From an uncultured Bacteroidales bacterium (GTDB lineage Bacteria > Bacteroidota > Bacteroidia > Bacteroidales > Bacteroidaceae), in contig CADCDP010000034.1 of assembly GCA_902800305.1 (NCBI GenBank), positions 1 through 37,553 of the forward strand: a DNA stretch of 37,553 nucleotides. The letters run 5' to 3'. Of the stretch, positions 31,565 through 37,553 are shown piece after piece; position 1 is the stretch's first letter; each line of letters opens with the position of its first letter. Made by a program: the position numbers and the translations under genes. The notes beneath the pieces are model-generated. The model did not search any database. It was not told where the DNA came from and was given only the letters and a program-made list of their open reading frames with translations.

Positions 31565-32821
31565 TTAGTTATAGCAACTTTCTCCATGTTCGTAGATGTC
31601 GAGACCTTCTTCTTCGATGCGAGGCTCTACACGCAGGCCGTGCAGTTTCTTGATGCTGTAGAAGAGGATGAATCCACAGGTGGCTGCCCAGAGGTCGATA
31701 ACGAGGATGCCGAAGCACTCTGCACCGAAGAAACCCCAACCAAAGCCATAGAATGCACCGTTGCTTGTAGAGAGCAAACCTGTCAGCAAGGTGCCGAGAA
31801 TACCGCAGACACCATGTACAGAGGATGCACCTACAGGGTCGTCGATGTGCAGCTTGTGGTCGATGAACTCGATGGCGAAGACGAGTACGGTACCGCAGAT
31901 GAGACCGATGATGACAGCTCCAACGGGCGATACGAGGTCGCAACCTGCCGTGATACCCACGAGACCTGCCAAGATACCGTTGAGGGTGAGTGAAAGAGAA
32001 GGTTTGCCATATCTCAGCCAAGTGACGAACATCGTTGCTACACCACCTGCCACAGCTGCAAGGTTCGTGGTCAGGAACACGTGAGAGATAGCGATGCGGT
32101 TTACTTCGCCAGAGGCTGCCAGCTGACTACCTGGGTTGAAACCGAACCATCCGAGCCAGAGGATGAACACGCCGAGGGCTGCAAGGGTCAGGTTGTGGCC
32201 AGGGATGGCACGACTCTTACCGTCTTTGCTGTACTTGCCGAGACGGGGACCGAGTGCAATGGCACCAATCAAGGCGAGCACACCACCTACAGAGTGTACG
32301 ATGGCAGAACCTGCAAAGTCATGGAACACGTCGCCGAAGGTCGTCATCATGAAGCTGTCGGCTGCATCGTTGCAGAGCCAACCACCGCCCCAAGTCCAGT
32401 GACCTTCCACGGGATAGATGATGAGTGAGATGAAGGCACTGTAAACCAGATACATCGAGAACTTGGTACGTTCAGCCATCGCACCGCTGACGATGGTGGC
32501 AGAAGTGGCACAGAAGACGGTCTCGAAAATCAGGAAGCCCTCTACGGGAAGGTCGCCCTCGTAGAAAGAGAGGTCACCCCAGTTGGGCATGCCGATGAAT
32601 CCTCCGAGGAGGTCGCTGCCGAACATCAAGCCAAAGCCGACGAAGAAGAACAGCAGGGATCCGAACATGAAATCGACAAAGTTCTTCATCAAGATGTTTG
32701 CACAGTTCTTACTACGTGTGAAACCTGCCTCACACAAGGCAAATCCTGGTTGCATCCAGAAAACTAACATGGCTGCTAATAGCATCCATACGGTATCGAG
32801 TGATAATCCAATTTCGTTCAT
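31565..32821 (-). CDS. amt: Ammonium transporter
   Basis: This 418-residue membrane protein is the Amt/Mep/Rh channel that brings in ammonium. Signature parts are AMLVFWMQPGFALCEAGFTRSKN, VDFMFGSLLFFFVGFGLMFG, DFAGSAIVHSVGGVLALIGA with the first pore His, FGFNPGSQLAASG and DDPVGASSVHGVCGILGTLLTGL with the second pore His. It has about eleven hydrophobic segments. The short C-terminal cytoplasmic tail (KLHGLRVEPRIEEEGLDIYEHGE) is the part that PII proteins regulate. glnB lies 112 nt upstream in the same direction. Confidence 0.96.
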   Translation of the reverse strand: MNEIGLSLDTVWMLLAAMLVFWMQPGFALCEAGFTRSKNCANILMKNFVDFMFGSLLFFFVGFGLMFGSDLLGGFIGMPNWGDLSFYEGDLPVEGFLIFETVFCATSATIVSGAMAERTKFSMYLVYSAFISLIIYPVEGHWTWGGGWLCNDAADSFMMTTFGDVFHDFAGSAIVHSVGGVLALIGAIALGPRLGKYSKDGKSRAIPGHNLTLAALGVFILWLGWFGFNPGSQLAASGEVNRIAISHVFLTTNLAAVAGGVATMFVTWLRYGKPSLSLTLNGILAGLVGITAGCDLVSPVGAVIIGLICGTVLVFAIEFIDHKLHIDDPVGASSVHGVCGILGTLLTGLLSTSNGAFYGFGWGFFGAECFGILVIDLWAATCGFILFYSIKKLHGLRVEPRIEEEGLDIYEHGESCYN

Positions 32822-32857
32822 AGTTGTGTTGTGTTGTTTTTGGGGTAGTTTGTGAGA

Positions 32858-32937
32858 AACTAATCCACTAATTTACTAATTACTAATCTACTAATCTACT
32901 AATTACTAATCTACCAATTCACTAATTTACTAATTAC
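32858..32937 (-). repeat. CTAAT-rich short repeats between glnB and amt
   Basis: Units of ACTAATCTACTAATTTACTA-type sequence recur roughly ten times as ACTAAT, ACTAATC or ACTAATTT across this 80-nt stretch, ending in the glnB stop region. It is a low-complexity array that could change length by slippage and alter glnB-amt coupling. Confidence 0.7.
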
Positions 32938-33281
32938 TTCTTATCTCTCAGAACGGTGTCGCCATTCTCTCCTGTGCGGATGCTCCATGTGTCTATCATG
33001 TCGCTCACGAAAATGCGTCCGTCTCCGATTTCTCCTGTGTGCGCCACCTTCAAGATGACCTTCACGGTTGGTTCTACGAACTGGTCACGGCAAACGATGG
33101 TTAGTGCCACACGTTCAATCACGTCTGTCGAGTATTGCACACCACGGTAGATGCGCTCCTCACGGCTTTGTCCGATGCCATGCACGTTGTGGTACTCAAA
33201 CCAATCAATGTCCGAATGCAACAATGCTTCTTTTACATCCTCGAACTTCGTCTTGCGGATGATTGCTTCAATCTTTTTCAT
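32934..33281 (-). CDS. glnB: P-II family nitrogen regulator
   Basis: This 115-residue PII protein senses 2-oxoglutarate, ATP/ADP and nitrogen state and controls Amt. The T-loop (about residues 37-55) is present, with RGVQYST carrying a tyrosine at the usual modification position. The B-loop motif TGEIGDGRIFVSD is complete, and the C-loop SIRTGENG is normal. The pairing with amt favours a GlnK-like role. The upstream leader is long (about 290 nt from the nearest -7 box at 33588-33581). I use glnB as the general PII name. Confidence 0.93.
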   Translation of the reverse strand: MKKIEAIIRKTKFEDVKEALLHSDIDWFEYHNVHGIGQSREERIYRGVQYSTDVIERVALTIVCRDQFVEPTVKVILKVAHTGEIGDGRIFVSDMIDTWSIRTGENGDTVLRDKK

Positions 33282-33580
33282 TGTGTTTGTGTTTAATGTT
33301 ATTAATAAATATAATTAAATAAATAATGTGTTTGAAAAAAGAGGAGGCTGATTCATGCTCTATGAACCAGCCTCATTGTTGTGTTTGTGTTGTTTGTGTT
33401 TTGTGTTTGTGCTCGATTTCTCTGTGTTCATCCGACTGGTAGATTCACACCGCAAGCATTGGAGAGCCCTGATTCTGCTTCTGGCTCTGCTGTTCATTCT
33501 GATTATTATTATTCATCAGGATTGTTACGATGTTGGCCTCTTTTAGTGTCATAATGATGTGTTTATTTTTAAATTCAGTG
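33282..33580 (-). promoter_or_regulatory. Possible long 5' leader of glnB-amt
   Basis: If transcription starts at the -7 box 33588-33581, about 290 nt of leader precede glnB. It contains a 13-bp hairpin with one mismatch (about 33344-33356 with 33364-33376) and a G/T-rich run on the plus strand (about 33376-33413). A 63-codon hydrophobic plus-strand frame (33355-33546) crosses it, but I do not call it. No riboswitch family is recognised. Confidence 0.4.
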
Positions 33581-33588
33581 CAAAGGTA
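33581..33588 (-). promoter_or_regulatory. -7 box upstream of glnB
   Basis: On the minus strand TACCTTTG (33588 to 33581) is a full -7 match. The nearest TTTG is 24 nt upstream, further than usual. Confidence 0.5.
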
Positions 33589-33739
33589 AAGCTAAATATT
33601 GAATTAGTAAAGCAAAATGTAATTAAAATCACTGTTTATGCTATTATTTTGACATTTGTCAAGAAGAAAGGGCGGAAGAGTGGCAGTTTTGGATAAAAAA
33701 GACATTCTTACGTAGAGTGCTTCCGCAGACTCTTCGTCG

Positions 33740-33963
33740 TAACCCCTATAAAAGGGCTGAAATGGGAGGCTACACATATATATAATAGTAGATGTATGTG
33801 GTGTACTCTCAGATAGTAAGGATGCCACAGCCTATTGGCGAAAGTTAAAACAACGTTTGAAAGCGGAAGGAAATGAAACCGTGACAAATTGTCACGCTTT
33901 GAAACTTCGCGTTGCTGACGGTAAAATGCGACTGACGGATGTTGCTGACACTGTCTTACGCTA
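33740..33963 (+). pseudogene. Bro-N phage antirepressor remnant
   Basis: A frame ending at TAG 33963 reads IVDVCGVLSDSKDATAYWRK, then LKQRLKAEGNETVTNCHALK and ADGKMRLTDVADT before VLR and the stop. This is the central part of the Bro-N antirepressor family, widespread in Bacteroidales prophages and elements. The N-terminal strand (with its start codon) and everything after DVADT are missing; family members continue for 150 or more residues. The 3' end runs into a 17-bp inverted repeat. I take it as the scar of a lost mobile element. Confidence 0.85.
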
Positions 33964-33998
33964 GAAAAAGTTGATACAAAGTCAATTTTTTCTAGCGT
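33958..33998. repeat. 17-bp inverted repeat at the remnant's end
   Basis: ACGCTAGAAAAAGTTGA (33958-33974) pairs with 33982-33998 with one G-T pair and a 7-nt loop. It ends 12 nt before the stop of the polymerase-like gene on the minus strand, so it may be that gene's transcript end, or an element boundary. Confidence 0.7.
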
Positions 33999-34009
33999 AA
34001 ACATTTTAA

Positions 34010-35473
34010 TTAACGGCGAAAGATGTTGGTGAGGATTTGCTGTTCTGTCCACTCCTTGGGATAATGCGCCTTTAGGTATGCCATTTGATAATTGGTCAGC
34101 ACTAATCCCATATCAGAACATTTAGGGAAAATCTTGGCGAAACCTCCATATTGCCACCACGTGGTGAAGAGTTGTTCCAGCAGGTCTTTGGGATAACCTT
34201 TCTCACAGCCGCCTTCTATGAACTTGGGCAGATAGTGGTTCATCACCACATCGTGATCTCTGCGAACCCTTCCCATAGAGATGCTTAAAGTGTAGGCATC
34301 GAATAGGGAAAGATTGCCCAGTTTGTGCGCCAAGAGCATGAGCTGTTCTGGGTAGAGAAGAAGTCCATACGTTTCATCGAGCACTTCTGCCATCTCTGGG
34401 AGGGGGTAATGGATAGCTTTACCTGATTTTTTTCTGAGCAGAAACTCCTGAAGCAATGGGGTGTTCCGATTGGACGGAGTGTGTAGCGAGTTGAGCGTCA
34501 ATAAATCCATCAGGGTGTCAGGATGCAGATAGACAAGGTACTCACGTATGTCTGGTGCATCAAACAGATAGATGTCTTCTGTGTCGCCCGTACGGAACAA
34601 ATCCATCGTGGCAGGGTCGTCCAAAGGAATCTCCTTCAAGAATCGCAGTCGGTCGGCATTCGACGCATGAGGCTTGATTTTGCCCAGCATTCTGTTAAGG
34701 ACAGCAAGTGGTTGCCAATTCATGATGGATTGTATCATCGCGCCTTTCTCATAGATTTTCATTTTATCACGTTGGCTGTAGATGGGACACAGGACGTTTT
34801 CACCTCTCTTCTCGTCATACACCTCAAACATGGGCAGCAAGTTGCTGATGTCCCTGTTGGCAATGACCCATTGGTCATAGTGGATTTTCCTCTTTCTCTG
34901 ACCATTGGGTTTTGTGTATTCAAAAAACAAGGGTGCCATCTGGTTGCCATACTTCTTCTCCATCAGCGTGATGAACTCGTTGGCGTTATCACTATCCACA
35001 TCCATGCGGATGTTGGGAATGTAATTCGCTGTCTCATCGACAAACAACTCGAAGGGGAGATGATGTTCTATGGGATTGATGCAGGTGATGTCCAGCAGAT
35101 AATTCACTATACAACACGAGGTTCTACCATGAAGATCGACAATAAGGCAGGACTTCAAAGACTCCCTTGCTGTCTTCATGGAGTTCCAGATGAAGAGGAT
35201 ATAATCAGCCAATCCCTTTTGCTCGATAAGAGATAGCTCCTGCTCGATTCGTTCCTCCACATTGTTGGGTATTAGATAACCATAATGATTTCTTACTCCC
35301 TCATGGACGAGGTGACGCAGATAAACATTAGCATCCGTGAAACCATCAGGCAGAGAAGGCGTGGGTACTGTCTCATTGTGAATCGTCTTGCTGGCAGTAG
35401 GAAAACGATGATCATTGTTCCCAGGCGGCAAACCTGGGAACATTAGGTTATTCAAATTTGCAAACTCACTCAT
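34010..35473 (-). CDS. PolIII-alpha-like protein lacking catalytic aspartates
   Basis: This 487-residue protein covers the palm, thumb and finger part of bacterial C-family replicative polymerases. Matches are FTDANVYLRHLVHEGVRNHYG (about 45-65), ERIEQELSLIEQKGLADYILFIW (73-96), the GRGSAAG region as GRTSCC (116-121), TMDLFRTGDTEDIYLFDAP (289-307), LDETYGLLLYPEQL (365-378) and LTNYQMAYLKAHYP near the end. It lacks the N-terminal PHP domain and the C-terminal OB/tau-binding part. The active-site motif P-D-x-D-x-D reads PNIRMD (153-158), so the two metal-binding Asp become Asn154 and Arg156. The third Asp aligns with Tyr241 in KIYEKG. It should be inactive as a polymerase. It overlaps the 75-residue gene by one base. 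Confidence 0.8.
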   Translation of the reverse strand: MSEFANLNNLMFPGLPPGNNDHRFPTASKTIHNETVPTPSLPDGFTDANVYLRHLVHEGVRNHYGYLIPNNVEERIEQELSLIEQKGLADYILFIWNSMKTARESLKSCLIVDLHGRTSCCIVNYLLDITCINPIEHHLPFELFVDETANYIPNIRMDVDSDNANEFITLMEKKYGNQMAPLFFEYTKPNGQRKRKIHYDQWVIANRDISNLLPMFEVYDEKRGENVLCPIYSQRDKMKIYEKGAMIQSIMNWQPLAVLNRMLGKIKPHASNADRLRFLKEIPLDDPATMDLFRTGDTEDIYLFDAPDIREYLVYLHPDTLMDLLTLNSLHTPSNRNTPLLQEFLLRKKSGKAIHYPLPEMAEVLDETYGLLLYPEQLMLLAHKLGNLSLFDAYTLSISMGRVRRDHDVVMNHYLPKFIEGGCEKGYPKDLLEQLFTTWWQYGGFAKIFPKCSDMGLVLTNYQMAYLKAHYPKEWTEQQILTNIFRR

Positions 35474-35700
35474 TATTTTCTTTTTGACTCATTATATTTC
35501 CTGTATTCTGACATAATCTCGCGCTTCTCCCAAGGCTCGAAGATTCCATCGGGCGCATTGATGATGAATTGGAGGTAGGGCAGGTACTCCTCATACTTGA
35601 AGTCGTTGTAGTGCAAAAGATGTTGAGCCGCTTCCTTGATTTTGTAGGCCTCATTATAACCTACCGACTCTTGCCATTTGTAAAATGCTTGATTGTCCAT
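35473..35700 (-). CDS. 75-residue protein coupled to the PolIII-alpha-like gene
   Basis: From ATG 35700 this protein begins MDNQAFYKWQESVGYNEAYK and ends in a charged tail REIMSEYRKYNESKRK. I do not recognise the family. It is helical and charged, with an aromatic YEEYLPYLQFII segment near the middle. Its stop codon overlaps the next start (TAATG), which implies coupled translation with the polymerase-like protein and a shared role. The open frame extends to 35847, but that extra part reads as basic low-quality sequence across the divergent promoter region. Confidence 0.6.
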   Translation of the reverse strand: MDNQAFYKWQESVGYNEAYKIKEAAQHLLHYNDFKYEEYLPYLQFIINAPDGIFEPWEKREIMSEYRKYNESKRK

Positions 35701-35757
35701 AGTTGTTAAAATTTTAATTGTTATTATTTGCCCAATAGGGGCTTTTCTTCCCTTATA

Positions 35758-35850
35758 CGAAAATGCCCCCTTTTTCATTTTGCGTTTTTCGGGCATTTTG
35801 AACCATCTTCTGCAAAAATGCCGCATAAAATGGCGAAATAATGCCACTTT
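35758..35850. promoter_or_regulatory. Operator-like AAATGCC / GGCATTT repeats in the divergent gap
   Basis: AAAATGCCC (35760-35768) and GGGCATTTT (35791-35799) form a 9-bp inverted repeat. Further AAATGCC-type words follow at about 35816-35822 and 35840-35845, and ATGGCG near 35830. They lie between the WYL regulator and the divergent 75-residue gene, where an autoregulatory operator would be expected; binding is inference. Confidence 0.5.
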
Positions 35851-35897
35851 TTTTGATTTTTCTTGCCTTCGAAAATGTTTTTTTCGGAAAACATCTT

Positions 35898-35905
35898 TAA
35901 CTTTG
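35898..35905 (+). promoter_or_regulatory. -7 box of the WYL gene
   Basis: TAACTTTG lies 24 nt before ATG 35930. A -33 box is not clear; the expected position falls in a T-run with a small hairpin. Confidence 0.55.
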
Positions 35906-35929
35906 CGACCAACTAAAACCTATTGTTAT

Positions 35930-36829
35930 ATGAGTAGTAAGACCTATTATCGTTACATTTGGTTGTTGAATATTTTGCTTACCAGCGACCATCCTCTTAC
36001 TTATAAGGAAATTGCAGAACTATGGGAAATTGACCCTAATGGTAGTGGTAAGTTGCCATTGCGCACTTTCCATGAACATGAGGATGGGGTGAAAGAGATG
36101 TTTGGTGTTAACATCGAATGCAATAGAACAAATAATACCTACTATGTGCAGAATCCAGAGGCATTGGATTTCAATAAACCTCAAAAGTGGTTGCTCAATC
36201 AGTACAACATCCCCAAGGATTTCCTCGTGGATTATAAGATGAGGGACAGAATCTTGTTGGAGAAGATGTCGAAAGGTCATGAATGGGCGAAGACTATTAT
36301 TCAGGCAATGCAAAAGAATGAGGAACTGGAAATTGATTACCAGAAGCATGATGCACCGATGGAAACACTTCATGTGCAACCTTACGCCTTGAAAGCATAC
36401 AATCGTCGTTGGTATCTGCTGGGGTATGTGAAGGAAAAGGATGCGATTCGCACCTTAGGTTTGGACAGGATGAACGACGTGCATGCTACGAAAACGCATT
36501 TCAAAATGCCTTACAAATTTGATGCCCAAAAGTATTATGCCAATACGGTAGGTGTGTATGTCAACGACGAGAACCCTGTCACAGACGTAAAAATTCGCGC
36601 ATACGGCAAACAAGTGGAATATATTCGTTCATCTCCCCTGCACAAATCGCAGTCGGAGAGCAGGTCGAAGTATGGTGAGTTTGCCGAATTCACCTACAGG
36701 GTCAGCATCACCCCCGAACTCATCAGCCAGTTGTTGGCAATGGGAGATAGGGTAGAGGTGCTGGAACCTGTGACGTTGAGAGAAGAAATGAAAGAGAGAA
36801 TTAATAGTATGTTAAATGTTTATAAATAA
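35930..36829 (+). CDS. WYL-domain transcriptional regulator
   Basis: From ATG 35930 this is a 299-residue protein. Residues about 5-60 are a winged helix-turn-helix (YIWLLNILLTSDHPLTYKEIAELWE). Residues about 120-205 are the WYL domain, with LEIDYQKH, then LHVQPYALKAYNRRWYLLGYVKEKDAIRTLGLDRM, followed by the C-terminal extension to about 295. WYL proteins in bacteria often bind nucleic acid or nucleotide ligands and repress defence or DNA-repair loci. The PD-(D/E)XK-like gene follows 8 nt after its stop, so the two form an operon. The frame extends back to 35693 but would cover the promoter. Confidence 0.88.
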   Translation: MSSKTYYRYIWLLNILLTSDHPLTYKEIAELWEIDPNGSGKLPLRTFHEHEDGVKEMFGVNIECNRTNNTYYVQNPEALDFNKPQKWLLNQYNIPKDFLVDYKMRDRILLEKMSKGHEWAKTIIQAMQKNEELEIDYQKHDAPMETLHVQPYALKAYNRRWYLLGYVKEKDAIRTLGLDRMNDVHATKTHFKMPYKFDAQKYYANTVGVYVNDENPVTDVKIRAYGKQVEYIRSSPLHKSQSESRSKYGEFAEFTYRVSITPELISQLLAMGDRVEVLEPVTLREEMKERINSMLNVYK

Positions 36830-36837
36830 ATGAGATT

Positions 36838-37491
36838 ATGGAACCAAAAGAGATCAAAGACGTTATCAATGAAATTGTGTCAAAAACATTTACACAGATT
36901 GGGAAAGTGTATCAGTGTCGACAAGAGGGAAAGAACATGTGTTATGATTCCAAAATTAGGACAAGACTGATATTCCCTCATTACAGAAAAGAAAAAAATG
37001 AGGAAATAAGAATAAGAGTAAGTGAACAAGAATTAAAGCAGGTTTTTATTGAAGAATTCAATCAATATTGTAACTATAATCAGTGTGATTTGTTCTATTC
37101 TGTGGAAACGCCAACAACGTATAAATACTCATTTGGCGATAAGAAAAATCCTCAGAAAGATGATGAGAATGGACAATCTGCAATGGTTGACATGTCGATT
37201 CATGATAAAGATATGAATCGTGTTGCACTTATTGAATTTAAGGCGTTAAACCCTGAAAAATTTTGTTTTCACAAAGACTTTGTCAAATTAACTGAAGAAA
37301 GCAAAGATACAGACCTATTAACGTTCTTTATTATGATGGTGGAATCGTTTCAACAGAAAACGTTAGATAGCATACATGATAAAATTTTAACAAAAGATGA
37401 ATATACGGATTTTTGGTGTTATTCTTTAAAAGACCAAATAGATATATCTGATAAGATAAGTAAGTGTTCAAAATTAATTTACACAAAATAA
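36838..37491 (+). CDS. PD-(D/E)XK-nuclease-like protein
   Basis: This 217-residue protein is AT-rich in codon use compared with the genes to its left. It contains the candidate nuclease core SAMVDMSI then ALIEFKALNPEKF: Asp118, then Glu133-Phe-Lys135, spaced as in the D-x(n)-E-x-K motif. An upstream acidic helix (QVFIEEFNQYC, about 69-79) could supply the other acidic residue. Surrounding strands (KYSFGDKK and VALIEFKA) fit the fold. I do not recognise a named family. It lies 8 nt after the WYL gene. A nuclease or degraded-nuclease role is inferred. Confidence 0.55.
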   Translation: MEPKEIKDVINEIVSKTFTQIGKVYQCRQEGKNMCYDSKIRTRLIFPHYRKEKNEEIRIRVSEQELKQVFIEEFNQYCNYNQCDLFYSVETPTTYKYSFGDKKNPQKDDENGQSAMVDMSIHDKDMNRVALIEFKALNPEKFCFHKDFVKLTEESKDTDLLTFFIMMVESFQQKTLDSIHDKILTKDEYTDFWCYSLKDQIDISDKISKCSKLIYTK

Positions 37492-37533
37492 AATTCCATT
37501 TTCTACGTTCTATTATATATAGGAGTAGAAACA

Positions 37534-37553
37534 ATGGGAAAAATCAAACAATT
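37534..37553 (+). CDS. Start of a further gene, cut by the window end
   Basis: AGGAG at 37521-37525 precedes ATG 37534, which reads MGKIKQ before the window ends. Only six full codons are visible. It would be downstream of the WYL and nuclease-like genes and could complete that unit. Confidence 0.35.

Noticed and set aside
32858..32937. Possible CRISPR or iteron array
   Set aside because: The units are short, imperfect CTAAT words without spacers or an origin-type gene nearby; low-complexity slippage explains them.
33355..33546. 63-codon plus-strand hydrophobic frame
   Set aside because: It comes from G/T-rich sequence antisense to the glnB leader, with no ribosome site; hydrophobicity follows from base composition.
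34010..35473. Truncated pseudogene of the housekeeping dnaE
   Set aside because: The frame is intact and coupled to another gene, with divergent sequence and consistent loss of catalytic residues, unlike a recent decay product.

Overview
This window reads as the chromosome of a Prevotella-like member of the Bacteroidales. The support is direct: many starts are preceded by the Bacteroidetes -7 box TAnnTTTG, often with TTTG 19-21 nt upstream; the glutamine synthetase is the long type III form; and there are fimbrillin-like lipoprotein, GH127, HU-like and short OmpA-barrel genes typical of the group. Most of it is ordinary chromosome with small accessory or decaying patches.

Layout. 0-2 kb: a small peptide and a fimbrillin-like lipoprotein behind one promoter, then gene-poor repeat-bearing DNA. 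2.3-3.9 kb: an antitoxin-like gene with an internally deleted PIN (VapC) toxin remnant, then holA. 3.9-5.4 kb: a long AT-rich gap with many TTTTACA/TGTAAAA words leading into an XRE regulator. 5.5-12.7 kb: tRNA-Arg(CCG), an OmpA-type barrel protein, a 1015-residue GH127 enzyme, an ATP-grasp-like protein and a GHL10 glycosidase with a lysine-rich tail. 12.9-16.8 kb: cstA with an overlapping membrane microprotein, a small barrel protein, nadC and an SDR. 16.9-24.2 kb (all minus strand): glnN, asnB, pdxT, pdxS, a regulator made of a shortened ThiD/PdxK-like domain joined to an AraC DNA-binding domain, and an HU-like protein. 24.2-28.2 kb: a possible unannotated small RNA and 21-bp repeats, a secreted carbohydrate-binding-like protein, a GC-rich Crp/Fnr regulator, a serine-hydrolase lipoprotein and an SDR missing part of a helix. 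28.3-29.3 kb: an abiF-type defence gene broken by two frameshifts, with its upstream structured RNA and promoter apparently intact. 29.4-33.6 kb: a divergent ExbB-like/LytTR pair, then glnB, amt and a porin-like gene on the minus strand. 33.7-37.55 kb: an accessory patch with a Bro-N antirepressor remnant, a 487-residue PolIII-alpha-like protein that has lost its catalytic aspartates, a coupled 75-residue protein, and a divergent WYL regulator with a PD-(D/E)XK-like protein.

How genes work together. Nitrogen is the main housekeeping theme: GlnN and AsnB make glutamine and asparagine, PdxT uses glutamine to feed PdxS, and GlnB-Amt senses and imports ammonium. The most promising new biology is (a) the pseudokinase-AraC regulator, whose promoter carries an inverted repeat straddling the -33 box and which overlaps pdxS, and (b) the dead-polymerase / WYL / nuclease-like locus at the right end. 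All functional claims rest on reading the sequence; no database search was run.
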